64,000 nt of DNA from Xanthostigma xanthostigma. Its lineage: Eukaryota > Arthropoda > Insecta > Raphidioptera > Raphidiidae. Within the stretch, counting starts at the first letter, position 1, and every line of letters starts with the position of its first letter. The stretch spans positions 23,336,465 through 23,400,464 of the forward strand of contig OY754468.1 of NCBI GenBank assembly GCA_963575645.1, in the 5' to 3' direction. The notes beneath the pieces are model-generated. The model was not told the origin of the DNA. It ran no database searches and saw nothing but the letters and a program-made list of their open reading frames with translations. The position numbers were made by a program, and so were the translations under genes. This document shows positions 11,857 to 23,160 of this stretch, one piece after another.

Positions 11857-12470
11857 AATCTTCTTGGTTTCCAAGCTTGTATGCAGTGGTTCATTGGTAT
11901 TACTAGCTGAGGTTTCGTCTACAACTGCGGTAGACATTATCAAAAGCGATGTGGTAGCAGGCGAAGCGTCCTTCTAGGCTGCTCACAGGTAAGTGTGTCG
12001 ACAAGTGTGATTCTTCCGTCTTTTATAGTCAATGTGCTCGTTTTCTCTACTCGGTCGTAGTATGCTCTTTTGTGATTGGTTGTTCCATCCATTGGTATTG
12101 CACAGTGCTGGTGTCCAGGTTTTACTTAAAGTCAAACTTTCGTCTTTGCGGTTGAAATTATTTGTGTGTTTGTGTATTTCTATGGCCTCTCTGTAATATG
12201 CGTGGGTAGTAACTCGATGTTCTATCTATAATTTTGGTTTGTTCAAAAAGGATCTTATGGTTGTCTAGAGTCAACATATGCTCGGCTATTGCAGATTTCT
12301 TAATGTGTCCCAGTCTACAACTTCTCTTGTGTTCTGTTATGCGAGTCTTTACACTTCGTTTTGTTGTCCCAATATATACTAATCCACATGTACAAGGAAC
12401 GCGATATATACCAGGTGTTGCCAGTGGGCCTCTGGTATCTTTGGCAGGTCTTAAGCACTCTTGAATCTTT
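11857..12470 (-). mobile_element. Penelope-like element, 3' part
   Basis: Read on the minus strand, the segment encodes a GIY-YIG endonuclease region followed by the 3' terminal stretch that recurs at 36908-37083 and 50413-51560 (ggaaaccaagaagattt at the end). Penelope-like elements carry a reverse transcriptase and a C-terminal GIY-YIG endonuclease and are often 5'-truncated; here only the C-terminal part survives. The copy is broken. On its right it meets a truncated PIF-like MITE. Confidence 0.85.
12201..12469 (-). pseudogene. GIY-YIG endonuclease region of Penelope-like element
   Basis: The minus-strand frame reads about 90 residues with the signature motifs in order: GIYRVPCTCGLVYIGTT (the GIY...YIG pair with the C.C. 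insert typical of Penelope-like elements), then RITEHKRSC and SAIAEH. In this family the domain nicks target DNA for retrotransposition. The reverse transcriptase is missing and the frame is broken towards the C-terminus, so this is a fossil. Confidence 0.85.
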
Positions 12471-12499
12471 TTCTTTAGAAAAATATTCAGGAGTGACTA

Positions 12500-12672
12500 A
12501 GAAAAACAGGCACGAAAAATAACCCGAATTCTAATTTTGAAATCCAACTTTTAACCACGCACGCGAATACACAGTGACTTCCATCCTCGTAGCCAGCGCA
12601 GCAGCCAGCACAAGTCCCAGGAACGATTCCAGTAAAAAAACCAGCCTTGTGTGCAGCGGGCCTTACATTTAG
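12500..12672 (-). mobile_element. PIF-like MITE, truncated copy
   Basis: The segment aligns in reverse with the left part of the MITE at 19434-20057 (gcacgaaaaata, ttctaattttgaaat, cgtgtgcagcgggcctta). The other half is absent. The hAT MITE present in the 19434 copy is missing here, so this copy shows the pre-insertion state of that site. Confidence 0.65.
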
Positions 12673-13207
12673 GTGTGTAGTGCTCCTGTGTAAAAAGTGT
12701 GGACAGTCCTGTTACTAACATTGTGATGACTTTAAAATACATACAATTTACCCTCTTTTTAAAAATAAATATTTTTGTCAATAAATCCAAAGTATGTAAG
12801 ATTTTAGAATCTCTGTAACTTTATCACAGACCATTATCTGAACTAGCTTAATACACATTTTAAAACAATAACTTTCTCAGAATAAAATCTCTCTCTGTTG
12901 AATACATTTTTTATTGATGCAATAAAAACTTTCTTTCGATTACTTTTAATGTTCCAAAGTATTTTATAGATCTTTAGTAATATTAACGATAACACGAAAA
13001 TATGAGCATCCCATAAAGCTCGTTTAGTTATCCAACGACTTCCATATGAATTCGAAAAAAATACACAAAAGAGATCAGTGTAACATAACTGTAGACATCT
13101 ATACAACTGCAGTTAGAAAAATCATCCATCCGCTTTAGAATAACCATAACAAATGATTGTAGTTACAAAATATGCCTACCCAAATCAAAATGCTTGTGCA
13201 CAAAGCT
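12673..13207. other. No gene recognised
   Basis: AT-rich. The 79- and 87-codon minus-strand frames (12551-12790 and 12843-13106) show no motif, and the first overlaps the truncated MITE. Confidence 0.4.
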
Positions 13208-13658
13208 TTAGGTCGCTGCACACGAGGCTCGAAACACTGCATAGACTTCTGCTGGCCGGCAGGCTAGCTACGAGGCTGGAAATGACGTCACCGCGGGCTC
13301 GTCGGCTAGCTCACAATATAGATTTTAAAATTAAAACAGGGGCTATTTTCTTGTTAGGCCCTCTGCTTGCTCTGAGCAAGAACCAATCAAGAAGCAGTAT
13401 CTTGTCGCACGTGGACAACATGAACAAACGCCCACAAACTAACATGGCGTCATTCTGCTCATAGTCAGACAACAGACAGGCTTTACTCTGTGTTTACATT
13501 TGAACTTTCACTGCGCACGCACCAAATCTATCCCCAAAACAAGCTTGAAAAGACGTCTCGTACATAAAAGTAATCAAGAAAACCAGCTCTAGAAAACTAG
13601 TAGTCAAATCTAGTAAGGAATCTAGCGGAAAATCCAGCCTCGTGTACAGCGGCCTTTA
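13208..13658 (+). mobile_element. PIF/Harbinger-like MITE
   Basis: Terminal inverted repeats read aggtcgctgcacacgaggct at the left and, reversed, aaggccgctgtacacgaggct at the right. T/A-rich triplets (ttt and tta) border it, loosely compatible with the 3-bp TWA-type duplications of PIF/Harbinger. Internally it shares gcaagaaccaatcaa, acatggcgtcat and tttgaactttcactgcgc with the copy at 19434-20057. It has no coding capacity. Confidence 0.75.
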
Positions 13659-13775
13659 CTTTCGAACAAAATCAACTTCAAGCATTATTCGCTTTAATCT
13701 ATCTAAAGATGATTCATCTGCAAATCTTATGATTAATGTCTGTGAATTAACACACGTTCTAATAAACTATATAAA

Positions 13776-14166
13776 GGTCGTTGCACACGAGGCAGGTTTT
13801 GCCATTAGATTCCTTGCTAGATTTGGATTCTAGACTTTAAGCGTGCTGTGAAACTGGATTTCGTGATGACTTTTATGTGTTTCGATTCACACGAGGCGTG
13901 TTTTGAAGCTGGCTTTGTAGATGAATGTTAGCGAAAATGAACGTTTATTGTATCTGAACAGAGCACACACTTAAGACGACAATGTTTGTTTGTGAACGTT
14001 TGTCCATGTTGCCCACATGACAAGATACTGTTTTCTGATTGGTTCTTACTCAAATCAAGCAGAAAAATACGCACTGAAAATAGTCCCGGTTCTATAACCT
14101 CGCAGCCAGCGCAATTCCCAGCAACGATTCCAGCGGCAAAACCAGCCTCGTGTGCAGCGACCTTAA
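13776..14166 (-). mobile_element. PIF/Harbinger-like MITE, reverse orientation
   Basis: Ends read aaggtcgttgcacacgaggc and ctcgtgtgcagcgacctt, followed by taa; taa also precedes the left end. Compared with the 13208 copy, the interior is in the opposite orientation and differs by an internal deletion and drift. Two copies of one family within 600 bp may reflect local transposition. Confidence 0.75.
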
Positions 14167-14933
14167 AATGAAGTTTGGTATGCATCCACTGATAGCAACG
14201 TTATAAATCTGCCATTCTATTATATGAACCGAATTAGATCTGCAGCTCGAACGTGCATTTTGGAAGAGCTGACAAGCACAAGGTAACTTATTCTTTCGCA
14301 AAATTATCGAAAGTATAGATCAGAGTACTCTGAACCAAAATTACTTAAAACTATTGCGCAGGAACCTCACTAAATAAAATGTAAAATTCGCTTAATATGT
14401 GTTTTTCCTGTTCTATTTAAAGATGTGAGAACCATACTTCAAGATAGGAGGATTTGTAGATTGCCTATCAAAGATCGACACATTATGCTGTCGCGATTTT
14501 TTTTATTGAATGTAACCGCATTTACCCGACATTGTCCGGGAATAACAACTCTATGTTATGATACCATAATGAAACCATCTCAAATATTTAATCTCGGTTT
14601 TCGTGAAAAACAAAAAAAGGCTAGGAAAATTACAAAATGCATGCCTATCAAACCATCTATTAATAATAATAATAATTATTATTATTATTTATTTAGAGAA
14701 AAGCAAAGCATTAATCTCTCTCTAGGATTAATAATATTATTTAACAAAATGAAAAACAAATATACAGAATGACTCAAAAGACGCTGATAAGCAGACAATT
14801 TAGAGTCAAATATAGCGACATCCCACATCCGAATCTGAAGAGTTACCGAGTTTTGAAAAAGATCTTTATACTAAATCAACAGATTCTATTAGTATTTATT
14901 TATCCAAAGGCATACAATTATGTATAGGATTCG
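14167..14933. other. No gene; (AAT)/(ATT) microsatellite
   Basis: A run of AAT turning into ATT repeats lies at about 14660-14695 and can itself fold back. The 115-codon plus-strand frame at 14425-14772 runs straight through it, which explains its Asn/Tyr run, and is not taken as a gene. Confidence 0.5.
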
Positions 14934-15163
14934 TCAAAAGATAGATAAATCAAAATCATCTACCTTATACAGACACTGTTTAAGAAGAACAGTCTTCAGT
15001 TCTCTTTAAAATTTCGAAATCTTTAAATTTCTTAATCTGTTTGGCATTTTATTGAACATTTTCAAGGCGTGATATTCGGCGCTCTTATTAAGCATCCATG
15101 TAGACTTCGGCAAAATAACATTTGAATTATTTCTTGTGTCATGTCCATGGATAGCCTGAAACG
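14934..15163 (-). pseudogene. LINE reverse transcriptase C-terminus (remnant)
   Basis: The minus-strand frame gives HGHDTRNNSN, then YHALKMFNKMPNRLR and, after an in-frame TAA, RELKTVLLKQCLYKVDDF. This is the pattern at the C-terminus of Jockey/CR1/R1-type LINE ORF2 proteins (H.TR....., FNKLP..I, FK..L...LL...Y). One internal stop is visible. The catalytic domain is not present, and only the end of the element remains, followed by an AT-rich tail. Confidence 0.75.
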
Positions 15164-16559
15164 TATCATAATTATTTAGTGAACATTAAAAAACTAGAAC
15201 TGAACGTTTCAAAAATAGATTTTGCATTCCCCTCTCCCAAAAGAAGTTGATTTTCGTGCAAAATACCTGATACCTGAAGAGACCTGATTTATCTATTTTT
15301 AAAATAGTGTAATCAGGTCTCTGTATAGAAAGTTCGGCTCCGGCTTGAATATAATAATAAACATTAAGTTGACAGTGGGACCTTTTTCACAATACTTCTG
15401 GGTAGAGGTATATATTGACAAAACAAATCTTTTATTATGTTCAGGCCGGCATACACTTTACCAGCTACCTACTTTACCGTCATCCGATATAATACGGAAT
15501 TCCGCGGTCTCTGCTTGGTTATAGATATGCAGATGAAGGTTTTTCCTCTGTCGAGTGTAAGTACTTGTACTAAAAAGGAATATTGTAGTCAAAATGAGAA
15601 TATACGTATGTGTAAATCGTTCACAGAATCTTTTACACCGGAGCACCATACTCACCTCACAACGAGCTGCATCGATTCAATTGTGATATTGATATATATC
15701 TATATAGCTATTTATGCCGCATGCACAATCACCAGTTAATATTAAGTAAACAAAAGTGTTACAAATCTGTATTGAGAATTTCAGACGGAATATTCTCTCC
15801 CACTTTGGTTATGGTCTCTCTCTCCCTACCGTTATTCTTTTTTACCCGACTGTCCCAGAAAGAAAGTAACGTTTTTCGAGTGTACCTATATGTATGAATG
15901 TATCTATATTCTATATAGTATATACGCATGTTTATTTCTTTGGCAAGCTCTGTAGCCCGATGTAGCTTGATAGATTTTAATATATGAGATGTCGTTAGTT
16001 TAGGCTTAATTGTCGGAGTGATATTTAAATATGGCGTCTACGAATCAAAGACAACAGGGCGAATGAAAAAATATTTTGTAATTCATTTTTTTTTAATATA
16101 CCACGATCAGCAGCTAAGGCTATTTGCGTGAAGATATCATTATCAGGTAAAGAGTTACAATAATAGCTATTATTATAACACTTTACATGATAATGATCAT
16201 AAATTACACTTGTTTATGGTAAGTATTATCATTTTGATTATTATTTAACATTTTAGATTTTATTTAATAATTCTGTTATTACAAAATGAAGAGTAGCAGT
16301 ACAAGGCTACAACCAAAGTTGGAAATAATATACAGCCTCAGATTCTAAAGCAGATCAGAGCAAAATTTAGTAAAGGCGATATTTATACATAAAATGAGAA
16401 AAGCGTTTTGCATTTTAGTGTGGATATAAAATAGGTGATTTATCTTATGTAATTCAACATTTCACTTTACCTAAAATATTCAAATATATGTTTCACAAGA
16501 ATTTAAAAATAAGAATATATTTAGTAGAACTGTCGGCACTAATCAATTCATGTGTTTTC
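15164..16559. other. No gene recognised
   Basis: A short inverted repeat (gacctgatt ... aatcaggtc) sits at about 15281-15321. Frames of 100 and 65 codons at 15437-15739 lie on opposite strands over one another with no motif. Nothing else is recognised. Confidence 0.4.
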
Positions 16560-16760
16560 AACTTATCTTTCGTCCTTACTTCGTGGCAATCATAGACCAA
16601 TCAGAAAATAATTTTATTAATTTAAGGTTAAGCTTTGTCCAACGTATTTTTCCATTGGCTGAGCGTAGGAGGAGACACTTGGCGTGAGTAGTAGGGACAA
16701 AAACTCACAAATGCATGAGAAATTTCGTTGAAATTAGAAGAGTTCGACTGTATATACCTA
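16560..16760 (+). repeat. Dispersed repeat, pair with 7290-7450
   Basis: It shares aacgtatttttccattg and agaccaatcaga in reverse complement with 7290-7450. The element is not classified. Confidence 0.6.
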
Positions 16761-17332
16761 AATCTAATTCATTTACTGCGTAGCGTGGAACAAAAAAACG
16801 GATATCAATAGATGCCATCAATACCTTAAAAAAGCATAGAAAGTTTTGTCATAATATAAATTATAGTGAACAAAACTTATTTCTGTATTAGTGCATAATG
16901 GTAATTTGAATTTTATTTCTTGCCAACGTAACGTTAAGAATACATCAGTTAACATGGATGTGAACGCAGCATAAATGTTAAATCCCCTTCAGAGCAATAG
17001 AATATAAGTGATATGGGACTGATTCTATTGATATCCCGTATCCTATATTTAAATTATCATATTTGCGATCGTATGTGTAGAAAATTTGCAAAAAATGGTA
17101 TATATTCCATGCGCTTATTCCCATACCAAATGGAATATTATAACATTATGTCGGTCGCTATGCAAGCATCCGAGACACTTTTATGAAAGAAATATTGTGT
17201 ATTTGCAATAGCACATTCACAAACTGATATTATGTTATTTGTATTATTGCGTAATATTACTGCGAAGAAAGTCGGTATTTGCCTCATGATATAGATATTT
17301 TCTTTCTTCAAATGTTATATTTTTCTAATATA

Positions 17333-18370
17333 CTAGCGGTCCTCCTGCCCGGTTTCACCCGGGTGCGATAGATATATTTTGTCTTATTGAAAAATTTTAC
17401 AAAATTTATTTCATTACTACAGCGAGAAAATGTGCAAGCTAATAGCTTTGAGTTGATGTCACTGGTGGCAGTGCCCGCTAGCTCATCTCGCTAGTTTTCG
17501 CCTGGTGAGCTGCAGTGACGCGCCATTTGACGCAGCCAATTGCATGAGCTTGCACCCGCCTACGTGATGCCGCAACATGATACGAATACAGTTTTTTTTG
17601 ACGTGATAACGTCTTATAAATTGATGAATCACCAATCTTATAAATTGATAAAACACCGGCTGCATGCACGAAAAAGTGTAACGTTCCTAACGTTCGTAAC
17701 GTTCCGCCTGACCCTGTGCGTGCTTTTCTCGAAAACGGCCCTAACGATTTGGATGAAATTTACTGAAAAGGGATTTTGGGGGGCAAAAAATCGTTTTAGC
17801 TAGGTCTCATCTCTCGAAAAAATCGTTTTCTTACAAATTTTATCATTATAAAAATCAATTTTTTGACGTATGAAAATACTTAAATATTGTAAGTAGGTTT
17901 TGGAATTTTATATAAACAGTGAAACAATTGTTTTATAAATAGTATGACAGTTAATCTTTGAGACTTAAAAAAATACGAAAGAAAGAAAGTTAATAAAAAA
18001 AATTATTTTTATAGGTGGTGAGTAATTTAATAAATAAAATTAACCTAAATTTGAAGCGAAAGATGCAATATCATAGATTCGAATTATTATAATTATTATA
18101 TAAATTTAGGTTATGTATTACGGAATACGTTATCACGTAAAACTATCGTCCGTAAACCGACTTTACAGACAACCAATTTTTTTTTTTGACAAAACACCGT
18201 CATTTTGTACAAAATATTTACAGATTATATACAACAACCTTCCTTATTTATCGCCCTTTCTATTAGTGAAAACCGTATGAAAATCCGTTCGGTAGTTTTT
18301 GAGATTATCGCATTCAGACAGACAGACAGACAGACGTAGCTGGGGGATTTTGCATTATAATATATTTTTT
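17333..18370 (-). mobile_element. Helitron-like element, split by an insertion
   Basis: On the minus strand it ends in a 5-bp hairpin (cccgg ... ccggg, 17348-17363), 11 bases and then CTAG, with T next (17333-17336 on plus). That is the 3' end expected of a Helitron (hairpin, CTRR, AT target). The right part (18240-18365) carries gaaaatccgttcggtag and a (CAGA)n run, also seen near 37210-37280. The interior is occupied by the element at 17594-18187. No Rep/helicase coding region is present, so it is non-autonomous. A non-LTR retrotransposon end is the alternative. Confidence 0.5.
17594..18187 (+). mobile_element. Unclassified element with acgtgataacg motif, copy 1
   Basis: It shares both ends with 46283-47255: a 5' part of about 130 bp (ttttttgacgtgataacg, cgcctgaccctgtgcgtgc) and a 3' part of about 155 bp (acctaaatttgaagcgaa to gacaaccaattttttttt). 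The motif acgtgataacg near the start recurs inverted near the end (cgttatcacgt), giving a subterminal inverted repeat. The centres of the two copies are unrelated. It lies inside the Helitron-like element. The class is unknown to me. Confidence 0.6.
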
Positions 18371-18454
18371 TATTCTATTTATTTATTTATCATCAATTGT
18401 TTTCATAGCACATGCGATGTAATAATGTAGGCATGTAGCATTCTATTAGTGCAA

Positions 18455-18770
18455 GAATTTTTTAAATCGGTCCAGTAGTTTTTGAGTTTATTCATTACAA
18501 ACAAAAATACAAATATAAAAAATAAAGAATAGTTACTTCTTACCACAACAGTTTTATCAGCGGGTGTACATTTCGGGAGCTATGCTCTCATCACTAAAGT
18601 AAAGACAAACATTAAAGTTTAGTGTTTGCTGAAGATGGAGCATAGCTCCCGAAATGTACATCCGCTAATAAAACTGTTGTGGTAAGAAGTAACTATTCTT
18701 TATTTTTTATATTCGTATTTTTGTTTATAATGAATAAACTCAAAAATTACTGAACCGATTTTAAAAATTC
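18455..18770. mobile_element. Foldback with hammerhead-like core
   Basis: Arms of about 135 bp pair from gaattttttaaatcgg at the left to ccgattttaaaaattc at the right. Each arm contains a copy of gagcatagctcc followed by cgaaatgtac. In the plus-strand copy this is preceded by ctgaaga, giving the order ctgaNga, stem-loop, gaaa (see findings). The outer arms resemble retrotransposon tails, so this may be two retroelement ends joined head to head. Confidence 0.75.
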
Positions 18771-19433
18771 AAACTTTTGTTACAACCACAGTGCTCTTAA
18801 TATTTGTATGAAAATACAAATCTTTTCTCTTTATAATATTAGTATGGATTAGTAGCTAATATAGGTTATTTAATACAGCGAGTATGGTACTTTTTTAGAG
18901 TAGCTCATCTTATCTCACTATTCCATTTTCTCACACCTTCTCTACAGGATCAGATAGATCTTGATCTATAATTTTCTAGCACGTGAATCATGCTCGCGAT
19001 TCAACTGTTTATTTTTCATGGATGGTGAATTAAATTCGCCCGAAATTTCATGACGCCCGGGCTCACGGCTAGAGAGTTTTTATGTGGCGAACAGAGACGA
19101 GTATTTTCTATTTATTAAAATAAATTAATTTTTATAATTGACATCAAAATTTTCGATAATCGAACCTGTCTGTAAATCAATATATTTTATTAAGTAGTTA
19201 AAGAGATGGTCAATTGAAAATTAAGCCATAAATATAACATTATTAATGAACCTATAGTGCGTTATTATGTCGAAATTATTAACTGAAATGTCAGGCGAGT
19301 TTTCAACTGAAAATAATTTATCACTTTTTCCTGGAAAATATGTTCACAATTATTTGCAGCTTGTCGATATATTCGTGGCAACGTTTTATAAATTACAACA
19401 ATGTTATATATATGCTGTTGTTTTTGTTTTAAG
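18771..19433. other. No gene recognised
   Basis: AT-rich. A possible Helitron-type end (cccgggctcacggctag) is near 19056-19072 but is followed by A rather than T. Frames of 67-69 codons on both strands at 19265-19476 shadow each other. Confidence 0.35.
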
Positions 19434-20057
19434 CCCACTGCACACGAGGCTCGAACATAGACATACAAGTAATTAGAGTACGCTAGTAAAAGTGTTCTTA
19501 GTTAAGAGAAAGAACGCTGTAGTAAACCAGAAATTTTACTCAAATCAGCATTGTTTTGCATCATTAGTTACCATAGAGATAAGGAACTGTTCTCCCTCTT
19601 TCTTAATTGCAGACACTTTCACTGCTCTCTCGCGTACTCTATTGTAATAGCTCTATGGGCTGGGACTGGCTGTGACGATAGAAATGACGTCACTGCGGGC
19701 TCGTGTGCGTGGTTACCAGTTAGATTTCAAAATTAGAACCGAGGCTATTTTTCGTGCTTATTTGTCAGCCTGTTTTGAGCAAGAACCAATAAAAGAACTA
19801 TTACTTGTCACGTGAGCGACATGGAGAAACGACCACAAACATACATGGCGTCATAGCGTGTGTTCTGTTCGGAACAATAAACGTTCACTTTTGTTAACAT
19901 TCGAACTGTCACTGCGCGCGCACCAAACCCATCTATAAAGCCAAAACGTCGTGTGAAGACATAAGAAAACCCAGTGCCACAGCATGCTTGAAACCTAGCA
20001 GTCAAATCTAGCAAGGAATCTAGCGACAAAACCAGCCTCGTGTGCAGCGACTTTTAG
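19434..20057 (+). mobile_element. PIF/Harbinger-like MITE carrying a nested hAT MITE
   Basis: The left end agcccactgcacacgaggct and right end agcctcgtgtgcagcgact are inverted repeats flanked by TTA on each side, fitting PIF/Harbinger target duplication. The interior matches 13208-13658. At 19456-19657 another element interrupts it just inside the left terminal repeat. Removing that gives a MITE of about 420 bp, near the size of its relatives. Confidence 0.75.
19456..19657. mobile_element. hAT-type MITE, copy A (nested)
   Basis: Ends read catagacata and agctctatg; the cleanest copy (34210-34436) has catagagatat/atatctctatg. Flanks ggctcgaa and ggctggga match in 6 of 8 bases, consistent with an old 8-bp hAT duplication. 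Internal landmarks such as tcagcattgttttgcatc and gcagacactttcac are shared with copies at 21347 and 34210. It is non-coding. Confidence 0.75.
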
Positions 20058-20167
20058 AGATGCAAAACTATATAATGTATGTTCGTACAAAATATTATAG
20101 TTATTGGCGTAACTAGTAGTCTAAGTCATTCATGGCGTGTCATGACTTAGCCTACAAGTTGCGCCCA

Positions 20168-20577
20168 TAATTTTATTCAACAATTGCGCGTTATTCATGT
20201 TTTAATTATAATGAGATGTTGTAAATATCTATTTATTTCTTTATAAAAAAAACTGTCAATACTAACAGCACCAAACAGCACGATTCAATGTTTTGGTTTG
20301 AGGTTAGCCGGTTATGAATAAACTCCATGTCGAAAACATTCGGCCTCTCAATTTTAGCCTCAATGGGTAACAACGGAGTTGTTGTTACCTACTATTTCGT
20401 TACGACTCAGAAAATAGTTACGTTTATTTTCATTACTCCACAATGGCCGAGCTAGTAGGAATCTTCATTGAGTTATGACAAGTAATTGTCACCAGTCGGT
20501 AAATGGCTATTTAGGGTTCGGTTTTTAGGCATGATAAAACATGAATAGCGCGCTTGAGTTGAATAAAATTAATTATT
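20168..20577. repeat. Inverted repeat pair, ~40-bp arms
   Basis: An arm with attttattcaacaattgcg and attcatgtttta at 20168-20208 is matched in reverse at about 20537-20577. The enclosed 330 bp are not recognised. It could be a worn TIR element; its right arm abuts the foldback that begins at about 20567. Confidence 0.6.
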
Positions 20578-20814
20578 TACCTAGTAGAACTTTTTGAAGA
20601 CATCCTTTTAAACAATAGGTATATTACAAGCAGCCAGCAAACGGACACGAAACCGTCACCCGCATGCGCAGTAGCTAAAACGAAACTGTTTGTGTCGGTT
20701 TTGGAACACGTTCTAGCTACCTGTGCATGACGATGACGGTTTCGTGTCCGTTTACTATATACCTATTGTTAAAAATGATGTCTTTAAAAAGTTCTACTAG
20801 GTAAATAATTAATT
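20567..20814. mobile_element. Foldback element related to 8215-8404
   Basis: Outer arms (aattatttacctagtagaac ... gttctactaggtaaataatt) enclose an inner pair built from the core gtcacccgcatgcgcagta and its degraded partner. The inner core is the same as in the 8215-8404 foldback, while the outer arms are different. One foldback core has therefore been used in two hairpins with different outer sequence. Confidence 0.8.
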
Positions 20815-21346
20815 TAATATTTTGTAAGAAACCTTTTATACATAATATTGTATATAGTATAGGCACACCAGTGCATGTGTCCATGGTGAAGTGGGTATAT
20901 ATTATGTATGCTAGTAATTAAAAATAAAATACGTATTATTCCAATTTCTGTAATGAATATCTCCGCGAATCCGTTAATTAAAAACATAAATCATAATTAA
21001 AAAGAAACAACACACTTCTCTGCTACTGTTTTTAATTTCATATTATACAACAATTTATACCCTTTTTTGCGTTTCAACACTCTTAGAAACTCCTTGTGTA
21101 AGGGGCGCACGCACAATGTTTTAAATACATTTTCAGTTACAGTAATTTACGAAAAATACAAAATTTTCGAAAAATAAAAATTGTCTGCTAATTTTTCAGA
21201 CTTTGTTTTATTAATATTTAGTTTGCGTTTAAAAAATTAGTTGACATTTTTTATTTATTTAAATAATCAAATCAGATGTTAACAAATAATTATAAACCAT
21301 TCTCAAAATACAATTCCTTATTGAACCTGTAAGTTTGGGGTGCAAC
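20815..21346. other. No gene recognised
   Basis: Strongly AT-rich with no open frame of interest and no repeat partner in the window. Confidence 0.4.
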
Positions 21347-21568
21347 TATAGAGATATGACGATAGTAGTACGCGAGAGAGCAAAGAAAAGTGTCTGCAAT
21401 TAAGAGAGAGAACAGTTCCTTATCTCTATAGTAACGAATAATGCAAAACAATGCTGATTTGCGTAAACAAGTTTCTGTTTTTTTGAAGCGTTCTCTCTCT
21501 TAACTGAGGACACTTTCACTTATGGCAAGCATACGCACTAGCATACTCTAGTTACTTATGTCTCTATG
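21347..21568. mobile_element. hAT-type MITE, copy B
   Basis: It runs from tatagagata to tgtctctatg. Flanks ggtgcaac and gttgcagc agree in 6 of 8 bases, as expected of an aged 8-bp target duplication. The interior matches copy C in reverse orientation (gagtatgcta, gaaagtgtcc and aatgctgattt motifs). It has no coding capacity. Confidence 0.8.
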
Positions 21569-22439
21569 GTTGCAGCAGTTTATAATTAAACTGTTTGAAA
21601 GTAGAATTAATTATTTAAAATCCTGATTTTAATTTCTGGTTAAAAACTGTTAATTTTAATTTGATCAAGACTCGGTTAATGCGAATCTCGGATTTTCAAT
21701 ATTGTATCGCCGCGCACAAACGAGCCGGGATTAACGGCAATCCCGCGGTTGTCGCTTATGTCATTAGCGCTGCGTCATAATAAAACTGGGATTAATACGC
21801 GACTAATAACCAACGACCTGATTAGATAGACTGCTAGTCTCATCTGCGCGAATCACGGTAGACAGAGACAGAGGCAATTGAAAGACACACTCATTAGGCC
21901 TAACAAAATGTGCCCTGTAAATTTTGAAAAACCAAGAAATATCACATGTTTAGCGAAGATTTTTTTGTTCGAAATGCTTATAGTCCGGTCAAAATAGACA
22001 AAAAAATAGTGGTAGGCTTACAATAATTCGCATTGAGCTGAAAATTGGTACAAGTATAACCTGACCCTTTTTCAGTGCAGGTTAAATTATTTTATAAAAA
22101 AATGAATTTAAAATTGATTCATATATTTACAGTAATTACGATTTTTTCACAACTCATTGAAACGATATTATTTTTATATTTAATTAAATAATTATTTAGT
22201 CTCAGTCCACTCGGTTGATACTGAATTCTAATAATGTTTAAAAACCTGATTTGTGACGTGTCTAATGGGACCCTTTACACAGGTAATTAGTGCGACGTAA
22301 TTTATGGACGGGCCCCTAATTATCCAAGTGCGAGCCAATTAATAAATTTTATTTGAGGGGGCGAGGATAACACGGTAAATTTTACCCTTCGTACTCGGTG
22401 ATCTGCAGCTTGAACAAAAAAAAGTTTGGGACAAAAGAT
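21569..22439. other. No gene recognised
   Basis: A modestly GC-richer patch at about 21670-21880 contains several cgcg motifs but no open frame of note. No repeat partner was found. Confidence 0.35.
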
Positions 22440-22665
22440 GTCTTTTTTTGCCCGGAGAGCTCGACCCAATGAGAAATAAATGGGGTTTCCATTTAAAATT
22501 TCGGAAGTTACCCTCTGTCCCCCCACAGGGACACCCCCTTGGGAGGAATTTTTGTGAACGAAAAATACATTACAACGAATTGAGCAACTTTCATTCGCAA
22601 CATTTTTCAAAAAAAATGTTTTCTCTGAGATATTCAGCCGTTCCGGGACTTTTGAAACACCTATA
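22440..22665 (+). repeat. Fragment related to the 32140-32870 MITE
   Basis: Near its right end it reads gagatattcagccgttccg and then ggacttttg, the same wording as the right end of the MITE at 32140-32870. Internally it has a run of C like that element's arm. The inverted partner is absent or too worn to see, so this is a decayed half. Confidence 0.45.
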
Positions 22666-22876
22666 TAACTGCGCCTTTGAAAAATGTTCTAATCTACCCG
22701 GGTCTTACCTAATAGTAATAAATTAATGCAGTTCATATAAATTAATAGTCTCAAATTTTTCTGTGGACTCTGACAGTACCTACCTATTAATATTAAAAGT
22801 TCCACCGATCCTCCACCTGCTAAAAAAATTATTCAAGGTCAAAGGTTTAAAGTATCAGTTTTTTGCACTTTTCTTG

Positions 22877-23160
22877 TAAACGGTAAATGTTATCTAAAAA
22901 TAGGTCAGGCAAACGTTGCAGAATATGGAATTGTTTACAAGAATAATTTGTTGTTATACTTTTTTTTCTACGAATCACCATTCTTTTCGGAAATACTAAT
23001 ATGCATATTAATATTTAACGTTATTTTTTAAAAATACGTTCATTACCCATATCTCAGGAATAGTGATTTGTAGGGAAAAAAGTATAAGAACAGTTTTTGT
23101 AGACAATTGCATGATTTACAACTTTTGTCTGACCGATTTTTAGATAGCATTTACCGTTTA
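22877..23160. mobile_element. Foldback element, ~125-bp arms
   Basis: taaacggtaaatgttatcta at the left is matched in reverse by tagatagcatttaccgttta at the right, and pairing continues with gaps to a centre near 23015. It is a complete hairpin of 284 bp without coding content. Target duplications were not identified. Confidence 0.8.

Noticed and set aside
14425-14772. 115-codon plus-strand frame
   Set aside because: It reads through an AAT/ATT microsatellite, giving the Asn and Tyr runs; not protein-like otherwise.
19056-19075. Another Helitron 3' end (cacggctag)
   Set aside because: The CTAG is followed by A instead of T and the hairpin is imperfect.
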